A stretch of DNA of 64,000 nucleotides, from NCBI RefSeq assembly GCF_033568475.1, contig NC_133122.1:145776861-145840860 (forward strand), written 5' to 3'. Positions 47,001-58,399 of the stretch are shown piece after piece. Within the stretch, counting starts at the first letter, position 1. Each line of letters opens with the position of its first letter. The notes under the pieces were generated by a model that made no database searches, was not told the DNA's origin, and saw nothing but the letters and a program-made list of their open reading frames with translations. Origin of the DNA: Henckelia pumila (taxonomy: Eukaryota; Streptophyta; Magnoliopsida; Lamiales; Gesneriaceae). The position numbers and the translations under genes were made by a program.

Positions 47001-50000
47001 TTAAATATTTTTTTTAGAAACTTCACTGTTACAATCATACTATTTATTGGTGACAATAACCTATTTTTTGATTGATATTAATATATTATTACAAAATTTA
47101 TCTTAGAATATTGCAAATTCATGGACAAAATGAAAAAAATAAAATAACATATAAAATTAATGTATAAAAATTCAACACAATTAATAGTAGGAAGGAAGTA
47201 AAGTGGAAGAACATATAAATTTTATGTACGACAGATATTTGACACAATTAATAGTAAGATACATTTAAAGTGAAAGTTGTAGAATTAAATAGAGTATATT
47301 TACTTTAAATATTTTTTGAGAATTTGTCAAAATGTATATAAATTTAGTGTATGCATTTGTTTGCAATGTGACAATATTCTATTATTTATCCCTACATTCA
47401 TACTTTTATAGTAGAAATATAAATAAAATAACATATAAAATTAATGTATGAAAATTCAACACAATTAATAGTATGAAGGAAGTAAAGTGGACAAAATGTA
47501 TATAAATTTAGTGTATACATTTGTTTGCAAGGTGAAAATATTCTATTATTTGATCGAATAATATTAATATATTATAAAAAAATTATATTGGAATATTACA
47601 AATAATAGATGAAATGAAAAAAAAAACATATAAAATGTATGTATGAAAATTTGTTCCAATTAATAATAGGAAGAAATTGAAATGAAAGAAATAGAATTAA
47701 ATAGAGTTCATTAAAATGGAAGTTATGTGTGAAATTAATACATTAATTGTCATGTGCATTTTCCAACTTTCTCCCTTCCTTTTTTGTACTTTTATTTGTT
47801 TAGCCCTCATTATTATCTCATTTATATAGAATGAAAGGGTAAAGATGTATATCACAATAAAAACTTTACCCCTACATTCATCATTTTAGATTAAAAGATT
47901 AGATTAGATTAGCCCTCATTATTATCTCATTTATATAAAATGAAATGGTAAATATGTATATACACAATAAAAACTTTACCCCTACATTCATCCTTTTATA
48001 TTAGATTAGAAATAGATTTAATATGTGTTTGAGTTAAATTTCCAATTGCAAATTTGTTCATCGGTCTTTAGAATTTTAAATTGGAAATTCTGCATCTTTC
48101 TATGCAGATTCAGAAAGAGACTTGATGTCAGATCCATCAAAATCAAGAACTGACTAAACATAGTTCTTTTGCACTTCTGAATCAGAGACAATACTTCTTC
48201 AATTGGTTAAAACCTTTACAAGGTGAAAATAATCCATTCACCTACTCCTAGACTAAAATAGTTCTTTCGCACTTCTGAACCAGAGACAATATTTGTTAAT
48301 TGATTAAAATTTTTCATGGTGAAAATAAACCATTCCTGCTGATACATAGTTTTCTTCTTATCACAGAACCAACCACCATGATTTGAAGCTTCACTAGAGC
48401 TAATGAAATTATTAATTCAGAAAATTCCACGCGATAAAGAAAACCCTTTTTTGCTACAACTTAAATTAATTTAAATACCCAAAATTGTACGTTACAGTAA
48501 CTCAATTATCTGGCGCGGTCTGGGAAAACAGAACAATCTGTTCAGATCCAAATTATGAGAGTTTCAAAGAAATAGGAAATCAAGGAAGACGTTATTCTTT
48601 ACAGTACCATATACACATAAAACTACTGCAGATAAGCCACACAATTTACACAATCAACTCATGCAAGCCTCTGACATGCTACCTCTGATGTTTCATGCAA
48701 AAAACAGACTTAAGCATGAGAGCTCATGAAAAATGTCATTAAGACTCCAGCTCATAAAAAGCATCCTTAGCTCAAGTAATATTGAAAGCAAAGATGAACA
48801 AATATGACAGAAAAATGGAAAACACGATGAACAGACCTCAATAGCATCAGATAAGCCAGGTATTGTTGATATGTCTCCTCCAATAACTTTGAGTGTGAAA
48901 TCCAGCTTTTTCTGAGTAAAATTAAAAAAACTTGAAAACAATTGATGTGACAATAAGGGATATCAATAGGCATACTGCAAATTAAATTGCTACTTCATCA
49001 TTTTAGTGAATATACATTTGCCTCCATTTTCCATATTATATTTTGCTTAAAGAATCCCATAAACCAATAAAGAAAATACCCCACCTTTTTCCGTAAAGAA
49101 AAACAAACTGCTCCAAAGCAAGGAAACTCGTCCACCAGCGGTCTGAAAATCAGTCTAAAGATGCCAGTAAATCCAATATTCTTCACCTATATCAGAAAAA
49201 AAAGCTTGGCACATAACAATAGCTTTCATCAAGAAATTAACACAGTTGGCACTTATAAAATAAATGAATGTGCAAAGGAATTTCGGCACATTCCATGAAT
49301 TTCCTGTTTCCAAAGGAAAAAGCTGAACGACTTCTAAAGGAAGGTAACTGGACCCGTGCTTTATGTCTTCAATTTTTCCAGAGGGAAGCAACAGGTTGCA
49401 TGAAGTTTTAAACCAAAAAAATATATTTGAATTATTGGCCAAATGACATCTGAGACGATATTGTCTAAAAGGAAAAGGATAAATATGCACCCAAAGTTAA
49501 ACTAACGACATTTGTCATATAAGATGTCACGACTTATTTTAAAAATAAGCTGTTAAAGTGTTTGGATGAACTTATTTTAAACGAATTAAAAATGTTGATG
49601 TATTTGGCATTATAAGATCTTTTTATTGTCAAAATTATCAAAAATGATATAATACTATAAATGTTATTTAAAAATAGTTTTAAAAATTTTATCATAAATA
49701 TTAAACCCATATTACAAAAAAATAAAAATATTTCATATTTTATAGAAAAATTGATATTCTTTGGAAATTTTATTTTTTAAAAAATATTTAATATTTAATA
49801 AGTGGAGGACATGGCGGGGATATATGGAAATATAAAATGCTATTTTGGATAAGTAAAATTTTAAAATAAAATCTTTTTTAAAAAAGTAAGGTCACCCCAA
49901 CTTTTTTGAAAAGAGTTTATAAGCCGTGAAACAGCTTATTTTGACCGCTTATAATTTGTTTGACCAAATTATTGCCAAACAAATTGGAAGAATTTATATG

Positions 50001-52308
50001 CTCATAAGCTGTTTTCTAGAGTTTATAAGCTCAGTCAAACACCCTCTATATCTGGAATCCTCAAACGCATAGTGCCTTATGAGTGATGCAGTATTTTCTA
50101 TATGTTGAACCAATCCCTAATAACATCTGCAATCGTATAACATATATAACTGCTATTATGTGATTTTAAACTGTTTTTTTTTTTTTGGCACACAAATATA
50201 AGTTCTTTGCCACCCTAGCCAACATCATATGGCATTTCCAAGCACAAAGCGCACAATCAACACAATCGAATGCCAATCATTTTTTACAGCAGAAACTTGA
50301 TAAATTCAATCAATTGATTTAGATCTCATGAAAACGTCAAGTCCTGTCATATATTTCCCTTTACTTATGCTCTGGTATTCTTTGTCGTGTAATTTACAAC
50401 TTCCCACAAAAATTGTCCAAGTAACATCTTCGTCATGAACAACATTTATTTAGCCAACTCAATCCCGCCCACCTACTGCCAAAAGGGAACCACACAACAG
50501 GAAAAAAATGTCCTAGAGCACCCCTTCATTTATAATTATTCGTACAGTCAAATCAACTTTCTTCGTTTCACACCACACCACATGCATCCGTGTGCATATT
50601 TCATAAGCATCATGATGGAACATCTTTAAAACCCATACCGGTAGTATATTGATTTTATTCAACAGCCAATAGGAAAGTTTATTTACTAGGGCTTTTTGAA
50701 ACTATCCAATTTGGGTTAAAATAACACGGCTCTGATACGATTGAGCAGCGAAAGATCACACAAGTTCATGGCAACAATAAGTACAAAGGCACAAATGAAA
50801 CAAAAAAATGGCCATGTTGCTAGTTCTTGATTCAGATAAAAGTTGTAGGCATTATGTAGTAGCAGATAGGCGCAGACAACGAATCGAGAGAGCTTTACTA
50901 AAAAAATCGATTATATGATGGAAAAGAGCTCTTTAAAAGACGTACACTACGGTAACTATTAGGTTACCTGTACAGGTAGAGCGACACCGACGTAAGTCTT
51001 AATATCAAGTATAATACTTGGGTTCCCATCCCACTGCATCTCCAACTCCATGGTGATGCCTTCACTCCCTTCTTCAACAATTGTAACTCCTGAAGCACTA
51101 TAAAGCTAATAAGCACATCACCATCCATCAAACAGTGTCTCCTTGCATCTCAATAAATTAAACTTATCACTGTAGAAACTATTGAGGCCATCATAAAAGA
51201 ATACAGAGAAATATTTGGCAAAATGCGTTTCATTTACAAGACTGAAGCAACTGTAAATCACAAGAGAGCAATTTCATGAATTAGCTCAACAGCCAGAGAT
51301 TACTCAGCACTCCCTTTTTTGGCTTGAGTAGGAAAAAAAAATAGCATGAACATTTTCTTATCGTGGCTACTCTGGTCAACTGCAGTGATAACGAGTCAAC
51401 CACCCAATGCCCTTAATCGAAGTTGCAGCTCGCATCAACAATAGTATCATTAATAGGCACCAAACAATGACTCAACTGATTTAGAATTTTCAATGGATAA
51501 CCATATCTCCATAATAACTATTCTTATTGTCTGTAGAGATATCAAGAATTTGGCAACCCATCAACAACATCAGCCCAAAATCATTGAGGTAGAAAATCAA
51601 TTGACAAAGAATTTCTCATCAAGATGACTATTTCATAATCAAACCTGTGAATTGTGGTGCTACTGTTCCAAGAGTGAACCTAGAGAATGTTAAGGATGCC
51701 AATATCGTTGGCCGATATTGCTCTAGAATTGGCTCCACGTTTGCCTTTATAAGCTCAGAGGCAGCCTTGAAAATCAAACATCAAATAAGTTAATAAATGA
51801 ACCAAAAACAGAACTCCAATTCGAGGAAGACATGTTGCACAAAATTATACCTCATCAACATAGGGCCAAATCTTCTCCAGCTGATGATTAAGCCAGGTTA
51901 ACTAAAAGTCCAAAAATGAATCGTATTAGCATCGATAACTACTTCACAAGATACCCTGGACAAGCAAAACAGTATAAAACATTTAAATAAAAAAAACCTT
52001 TTGCCGCTGTGAGAACACAACCCAAGAAGGATAGTGCTCAGGAGACAGTATCTTTCTCGAATCTTCCACAGTCATTCTAGCAAACGCCGCAATCGTAGTA
52101 GCCTTTTCAATCGCCAAATAAAATAATACATCACCCGCTACCCGAAATCAATCAATCAAGAAAGTCTTCAAAAAAATCAACAACAAACAGAACGTCAACT
52201 TACAAGATCAGAGCGCCGTTTGGATCGTGCATTTTCAGAACGAACAAAAGCAACGATCAAAGCAAGACCGAAGATTAATCCAATCACTAAACCTGCTACA
52301 AATGACAT
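38880..52308 (-). CDS. SYT5: Synaptotagmin-5-like, SMP and tandem C2 domain protein
   Basis: Thirteen exons on the minus strand: 52308-52204, 52102-51998, 51901-51851, 51765-51645, 51089-50968, 49186-49085, 48911-48837, 43247-43168, 42937-42787, 42684-42454, 41350-41057, 40849-40736, 39026-38880. All junctions are GT-AG and in frame, giving 565 aa, close to Arabidopsis SYT5. Residues 1-23 are a hydrophobic anchor (MSFVAGLVIGLIFGLALIVA). The SMP domain spans about 68-250 (WLNHQLEKIWPYVDE, QFTGVTIVEEG, NIGFTGIFRLIFRPLV, ITWPVRKVIPIIPGDY). C2A follows (LEVKLVQAKDL, GKSDPFA, LNPVWNEHFEF), then C2B (LSVTVVSAEDL, GKADPYVVLSL, LNPVWNQTFDF, WDHDTFG). Plant SYTs anchor the ER to the plasma membrane; SMP domains move lipids, and C2 domains bind acidic lipids, often with calcium. 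SYT4 is the closest alternative name. Confidence 0.94.
43980..44007. repeat. AT dinucleotide microsatellite
   Basis: About 28 bp of alternating A and T inside SYT5 intron 7. Confidence 0.9.
46118..47340. repeat. Tandem repeat of about 310 bp, roughly four copies, in SYT5 intron 7
   Basis: TGTTACAATC followed by TTATTGGTGACAATAAT recurs near 46398, 46711 and 47027 (steps of about 313-316), with an earlier partial start near 46118. Each unit contains, in order, a TACATGGACGAAATGA-like block, GACACTATTAATAGTAGGAG, AAAACATATAAATTT and a second ATTTGACA block. Shorter, more diverged pieces follow to about 47720. Confidence 0.8.
49535..50045. mobile_element. hAT-like MITE, copy 2, in SYT5 intron 5
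   Basis: Inverted relative to the copy at 5968-6470. Right end GAGTTTATAAGCTCAGTCAAACACCCT, left end AGCTGTTAAAGTGTTTGG. The interior shares AAGATCTTTTTATTGTCAAAA and TATTTAATATTTAATAAGTGGAGGA-like blocks with copy 1. Confidence 0.65.
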
Positions 52309-52991
52309 CGCTACAACCGATTCAACTCAATTTCGCAGCTCAACTTCAGCTCCCCGAATTCGTCTCTAATTTCAACTTAAATTGAAATTGATAATTATTA
52401 TTTTTTTGGGAAAGCAACTTAAAACTGAATTAAAGGAAGTGAAATGGCCAACCTAGTGGATTAATAGCGATTTGAATTGTTTAGTAGCCAGTTTAATATT
52501 AATTTTTTGTGATTATCGAAGCAATAGTACGGCGATATCCCTGCGGTTAGTCTGCTCGAATTCTTGCAGTTGGCAGGTTTAACGGAATGAACAGGTGTCA
52601 TATGGGAGTGAAAACATACGAGGAAAATTTAAAAGCGTGGTTGATTTAAAAACAACGAAAGGGTTACACGAGTACACGTTTAACTGCACAACTGTAAAGT
52701 CAGCTACCGTAGGAATTTTGACAGGTTTCTTGAGAGGTCCACCTTTTTGTAGTGTCCGAAAAGATTTTATTTATTTCGTTGCCGACATATTAGGTGACTA
52801 TATTATATGGAGGAACAAATTTTTTTTTTTATGCTTTTTGTTTGAATGTACTTAAATTTTGGAAATTTAAGACATTTTTTATATATTTAGTTTTTTGAAA
52901 GAATAAGATCGTTTTCTTCAGAAAATTTCGAGCTAGAATTTTTTTTTAAAAAAAAATATTACATTGCCTAATTTACACGAGGGGGGAATTT
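52309..52991. promoter_or_regulatory. Upstream region of SYT5
   Basis: DNA directly before the SYT5 start codon; it should hold the 5' UTR and core promoter, but I see no clear TATA box. A short plus-strand frame at 52595-52855 resembles nothing. Confidence 0.35.
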
Positions 52992-53099
52992 ATGGGCGAA
53001 AACAAATATTATTACTATGAACTATTTTTACTATTTAAACATTTTATGGGCGAAAAAAAATATTATTACTATGAACTGTTTTTACTATTTAAACATTTT
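52992..53099. repeat. 54-bp tandem duplication
   Basis: ATGGGCGAAAA..ATATTATTACTATGAACT..TTTTTACTATTTAAACATTTT occurs twice with period 54, with a few differences. Confidence 0.85.
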
Positions 53100-53384
53100 A
53101 CGAAAAAAAAATATATTTGTAATAGTTGCTTCAATCTCATAAAGTATTTTACAAAATTGTCAAAAGCTTTCACAAAATTCTCCTTCCTATTTTGAAACAT
53201 AACTTGACATTTATCCATCGTTCTTAGAAGAGCATTATAAATTTATAATGGTTAAATCAAATCAACCTATTCAACTGAAGAATTAAAATTTCGATTTGAT
53301 TAACTTGAAAATTCAGTTTTAATTTTAAAAATATCAATTAAATAGAGTTGGTTTTTGGTTTTGGGTTTTTGAATATGATGAAGA

Positions 53385-54830
53385 ACACTTCATTATTTTG
53401 GGGTTTTTTATATTTAATTTTTAAAAAAATTAATTACAAAATTAAGTTGAGTAGGCGCGTCCGCTACTCTGAGCAGCGGCTGCTCTCACGCCATGTGCAA
53501 TCTTTTTTTTTTGGTTTGTTTTTTTTAATTAATTATATAATTAATAATATTTTGTAAAATTATTATTTATTTAGTATTAGTATGGTAATTTTTTCTCAAA
53601 AAACTAAATTTTAATTTTAATTTTCGAATTTGAAGACTGGGTTAAAAAAAATTAAAAATTAGATTGATTAAATAAATTTATTTTGATCAGATATATTTAT
53701 AAAAAAATATTAGTTAACCTAAATAACATATTTTCATTAAATTTATTTTATATTATATTTTTAACTTAAATTTTAGTTAGAGTAGTCATACATTTATTTT
53801 AATTCGTTTGGATTTGTGTAGGTCCCTCGGTTCTGTGGATAAACCAAGAAGAGTTAATTCAGATCTATTTGGGCCGAATTGATGCGAAAATGCTATTAGA
53901 AAATTTCTCAACCGAACTCGAGTCGAAACGAATTTATTTAATAACCGAATTAAAATATATTACTCGTTATAAAATAATGGTTTCAATTTATAATGTATTC
54001 TTTATTTTCTTCGAAAAAATTACCAAGTTTAATGTCTAAGTTTCGATTAACATGAGAAGTCAAATAAGAACCCTTGTGTTATCCATGACTAGTGTTATCA
54101 ATTCGAATATATCACTGAAACAAGTACATCGCTACCACTTGATCTTTATAGCACAAGGGTTCTTATTTGACTTAATCTATTCGGATATATTCGGGTCGGT
54201 TAGAATTCACAATTTTCGAGATAATTTCGTTTCGGCTCGAGTTCGGTTGAGAAATTTTCTAATAGCATTTTTGCATCAATTCGGTCCGAATAAATCTGAA
54301 TTAACTCTTCTAAGTTTATCCACAGAACCGAGAACTTAAAAATAAAATTTATATTTAAAAAATATAATATAAAATAAATTTAATGAAAATATGTTATTTA
54401 GGTTAACTAATGTTTTTATAAATATATCTGATCAAAATAAATTTATTTAATCAAACTAATTCTTAAAAAAAAAAAATTTAACCCAGTCATCAAATTCGAA
54501 AATTAGAATTAAAATTTAGATTTTTGAGAAAAAATTATCATACTAATACTAAATAAATAATAATTTTACAAAATATTATTAATTATATAATTAATTAAAA
54601 CAAAAAAACAAACAAAAAAAAAGATTGCACATGGGGACCTGCAAATTGCAAGTCCCCAAGTGTGTGAGAGCGTCCGCTGCTCATAGGAGCGGACACTGGA
54701 ATTTTAAATTTCAGCGTTCGCTCTTGGCAGGGGCAATTGCATTTTTGCAGTATATTTGCAATTGCCCTTGACTCAACTTATTTTTGCAATTAATTTTTTA
54801 AAATATTAAATATTAAAAAACCCTAATTTT
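53385..54830. mobile_element. Foldback element with arms of about 690 bp
   Basis: Left arm about 53385-54076, right arm about 54145-54830, complementary along nearly their whole length: GTCAAATAAGAACCCTTGTG and its complement at the inner edge; AGAAATTTTCTAATAGCA, CTCTTCTAAGTTTATCCACAG, ATGTTATTTAGGTTAACTA further out; TTAATTTTTTAAAA and AAAACCC at the outer edge. Only about 70 bp separate the arms. The right arm has about 100 bp of extra sequence with three small hairpins. No coding potential; class unknown. Confidence 0.85.
54633..54767. other. Three consecutive hairpins in the right arm of the foldback element
   Basis: GGGGAC/GTCCCC at 54633-54638 and 54652-54657; GTCCGCT/AGCGGAC at 54672-54678 and 54688-54694; GGGCAATTGC/GCAATTGCCC at 54731-54740 and 54758-54767. 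All arms are perfect. The left arm keeps only a relic of the middle one (GTCCGCTACTCTGAGCAGCGG). Confidence 0.75.
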
Positions 54831-55415
54831 GGTGATGACTAAAGTAGATCAAAAGAACAATACAAAACCAAGAACAAAGTAAAATCAGACTGATAACAAA
54901 TTGATACATTGATCTGGACATATTAAAAAGCTCATGGATTTCTCTTTTAACATACTCGATGATCAGAAAAGATAAGAGATAACAAATCAATACCAGATCG
55001 GATCAAATTCACGCAACAAGTCAATATTTTGAATGATAGGACAAAACAAAGCAACAACAGAGTCCCAAACCAGATCAAAGCTACGCAAAAAAGTTGTTAG
55101 ACTAAAAGACAAGCAAAGTTGTTGGAGATATAGACGTTAGCCTCTGTACCCCACACTGATTCAAATATTCCACTATGTTTGGAAATGTACGAGGACACGT
55201 TTCATTTTCTGGTTCAATGTCGGATGAAACAAAGACAAACATTATATCGGCTACTTTTTTGAACAATTAAGAAAAGCGTCTATAAATACAGGATGATATT
55301 CAGAGATCTGCAACTTTTTCTCTCACAATTATGAACTTAAAGATTATCAAGATTTTATTTGTGAACTTCATGCAGTCAGACAAGTTGCAAATCAAAGTTT
55401 AATACACAAAGTTCA
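54831..55415. other. Intergenic DNA
   Basis: No supported feature between the foldback element and the gypsy LTR. Confidence 0.4.
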
Positions 55416-57420
55416 TGTAATGTCCAAAAAATCTACTAGCTTAATCACGATAAATTAATTAAATTATACGATTTAATGCATGCTATTTTATAAAATTTAA
55501 TTGTTATGTTTAATTATGTGATTTATTTTAATGTCTAAAATTTTATGTGATGTGATGTGTTTTTAAGGTTTTAAGGTTTGGAATTTAATTCTGGATCATA
55601 GAGACGAGGCTAGTCTTCAATTCGAGTTAAGGAAAATGTTTTATTTATTTAAATATTAAATTGATGCAGTGTATTTTAATAGTTGGGAAAATAAAGTTTT
55701 TAAAAAATTTATTTGTAACTAATGAGCCATTTTGGAGCCCATTAGTCACAAAAATATTGGCGTTCAATCTTTCAAGATTTCTCAAAAGAACGCTGCATAC
55801 TTTCACGTGAGCACTGCATCAAGGAATCAAGGTTTCTTTCTTCTCGAGGCTAGATCATTCCGCAGTCCAGGTTAAATCCAAGCAAACGATTCAGGCAAGT
55901 CTTTTTTTTTTTTTTACTGTTTTGAAACACATTCAAGAGTATATGTAATTTTGATATGAAAGTTAAGATTTTTACAGGTTTATGCATGTTCTTTTTGTAT
56001 GATATGTCGATGGCTCGTGAATCATGATGAGTTACGTATGTCATGGATGTCTGCATTCATGTTTTGTTTGGATTTGAAGATGTTGACGCTGTATTTTTTT
56101 GGAGTAGGTTTAATGGGTGAGAATTGAGGTTGAGTTTGAGGCATGAAAATGGAAGTTTTGATCAAATCGTTGGATGTTAAACTTGTGTTTTGAAGTTAAT
56201 TTTGCAACCAAATGATATTTTCATGTATTTTGAAGCACTAAGAAGTGAAGAAATAGAGGTTGGTCTCGAGTGGCCCGAATTCACGTTTCTGAAATTTTTC
56301 TACAGAACGGTTACGCGCCTGAGCGTCATAAATTTACCGCTCGAGCGCATGCCCTTTTGAAATGTCCGCCCGAGCGGTAACTTCCTATCGCTCGAGCGCG
56401 GTAGTGGTCTGTCCAAAAAAATTTAGGTTTTCGAGTCCTAAATTTAATTTTATGATTTTATAAGCTCTTTTAAGTGTTCTTAAGATGTTCTATTGGAAAG
56501 GTTTCAAAATTTGAATGTCCGGGACGTAAGTAACGACTCATGTGGATCGGTTATGCTATGTTTGCATGTATATGTCTAAGTTGCAATCATGAAACCTATG
56601 TTCAATACGCAAGTATGATTTTTAATGACACGACATGAAATTTTATGAAAAAAGTTATGATAATACGATACATGAAAAGTAATTTTGATGATATATGCAT
56701 TTTGTGGTGATTATACGGGGTATGCACTATGCACTTCAAGATGAGCTCCGGAGCGGTTATCCAAACATGGCACACGGGATGGTTATACGAGGTATGCATT
56801 TTAGGATGAGCTCCGGAGCGGCTATCCAAAAGAATGAAAGTTAAGGGCGTAATTCCATATGCTTGTTGTATAACAGGAATCTATGAATGACTCATTATAA
56901 CGGTTACCACAATACACATACATCATCACCCCCAAATATTTTACGTTATGGTTACATCAAGATGCATTCATGTTAAGTTTTGCATGAAAGTCTATGTTAA
57001 TTCTTTTCTCACTTAAAGTTTTAAAAAAATCATTTCTATGCATTATTCTTGTTGGGTCTTTAAATTTACTATACTTGAATGGTGCAGGTAACGAGGATAT
57101 CGATACCTTCATCGATGATTATGTTGATGGATATGAAGAGGAGGCAGAGGTCGGTCTAGCGGGCGATTCATGAGTGTGAGGCTTATGAATGAGAGTTGAT
57201 CAAACAAAATTTTATGTTGATGGAGGAAAAACAAGTTTTGATTTTTAAGTTGATGGTCATGTTTGGAAAAGTCTTTTTGAATGTTTATTTCATTATTTTG
57301 TGCACTTTTTATGCTCTTATTTAATAAAGAAGATAATGCTTCCACAAGATTTTAAATTCTCCAAATTTTTAAGTATGAATGTTTTGAGTAACATCTCGAT
57401 ACATAGATTGGGACGTTATA
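55416..57420 (+). repeat. 5' LTR of the gypsy element, about 2.0 kb
   Basis: Starts TGTAATGTCC and ends GGGACGTTATA three bases before the primer-binding site, so the ends are inverted relatives of each other, as in many plant gypsy LTRs; the final CA reads TA. It holds a CTCGAGCG palindrome cluster (56306-56402) and a 65-bp near-repeat carrying GCTCCGGAGC twice (56745, 56810). Confidence 0.75.
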
Positions 57421-57423
57421 GCT

Positions 57424-57435
57424 TGGTATCAGAGC
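57424..57435 (+). other. Primer-binding site
   Basis: TGGTATCAGAGC, complementary to the initiator methionine tRNA end, three bases after the LTR. Confidence 0.9.
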
Positions 57436-57599
57436 AATTCGCTCTGGGATTCATCGCACGCATGCATACTCGTCACGACCTCATGCTTCGTTTTCATGTT
57501 TGTAAGTTTTTATGTTATGGATTGTTTAAGATGCATGATAGTATCTACTATTTATGAGTTATGCACGTTTCAAGTATGATGTTTATGTTTAAAACGTAA

Positions 57600-58252
57600 T
57601 TGAGTATTTGGACTATGTTGGGCATCAGGAACATGACTACCCATAGGAATCCGAATAATGAGAGCGATCAGAACAACCAATTTCTGGCCGAGTTGGCAAA
57701 TATGTTGCAAGAAAATAGTAGAGCCCAAGGGACAAAAATTCTGCAGCTAATCCAAGCGCAGGCAGGTGGCAGGAATAACAATCATCCTGGAATAACCAAT
57801 CCGATATTCTAACAGTTTAAGGATCTAGGGCTACTGGAGTTCAAAGGAGGGGCTGAACCTATTGTAGCCGAGGAGTGGGCGCAGTCGCTGGAGACCATTT
57901 TCGATTACATGCAGCTCAACGATGCAGATCGTGTGAGGTGCGCTTTCTTTATGTTCCGGGATGATGCCCGAGTTTGGTGGCAGGGAGCTCGTTCTGTTGT
58001 GGATATGGCTACTTTGACTTGGAACGGATTCAGAGATGTGTTCTTTGGGCCCGAATGCTCAATCTTTAAAAAATCAAGGTGTGTCTTCCTCTTCTTCTGG
58101 CTCCAATTCAGGTGGAGTTCACCACTTTGGGAAATATAAGGGCCAGGGACAGTGTGCTACTTGTGGAGGCTGTCACCCGACTGAGAAATGCCGCAGGTCA
58201 GGAGCTTGTTTTCGATGTGGCGAAATTGGCCACATGAAGAAGGATTTTCCAT
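57600..58252 (+). pseudogene. Gypsy gag with internal deletion and zinc knuckle
   Basis: Frames 57600-57812, 57840-58045 and 58036-58254 form a retrotransposon gag: a Gln-rich start (NNESDQNNQFLAELANML), then GLLEFKGGAEPIVAEEWAQ, VRCAFFMFRDDARVWWQGAR and TWNGFRDVFF. At 58045 the sequence jumps to a Ser-rich stretch and two Cys clusters (CATCGGC, CFRCGEIGHMKKDF), so the second half of the gag core seems deleted. TAA at 57809 breaks the first part, and the last Cys of the knuckle reads as Phe. Confidence 0.8.
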
Positions 58253-58399
58253 AGGGTACCGGAGGATCAGCGTCTGGTTCTGGTTCTCATCATTTTGTTC
58301 CACAGAGGTCGCATGAACAATCTATTGGGAGCACCAATCAGAGACCTCGTGTTTTTGAACAGGTGTTTGCGTTAAGTCAGGATCATATTCAGCAGGATA

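Larger units (their letters stand above)
43248..48836 (-). other. SYT5 intron 7, 5.6 kb, very AT-rich
   Basis: Joins exon 7 (ending GCTATTGAG) to exon 8 (starting AGCACCATA). It makes up over 40% of the gene. Apart from the tandem block at 46118-47340 and the microsatellites listed, the sequence is low-complexity A and T, and short frames in it are chance openings. Confidence 0.85.

Noticed and set aside
46118-47340. CRISPR-like or satellite array
   Set aside because: CRISPR arrays do not occur in plant nuclear DNA, and the unit is about 310 bp with no spacers. It is a short local tandem repeat, with no sign of a centromeric satellite.
52595-52855. 86-aa plus-strand frame upstream of SYT5
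   Set aside because: No family resemblance, and no promoter or splice context.
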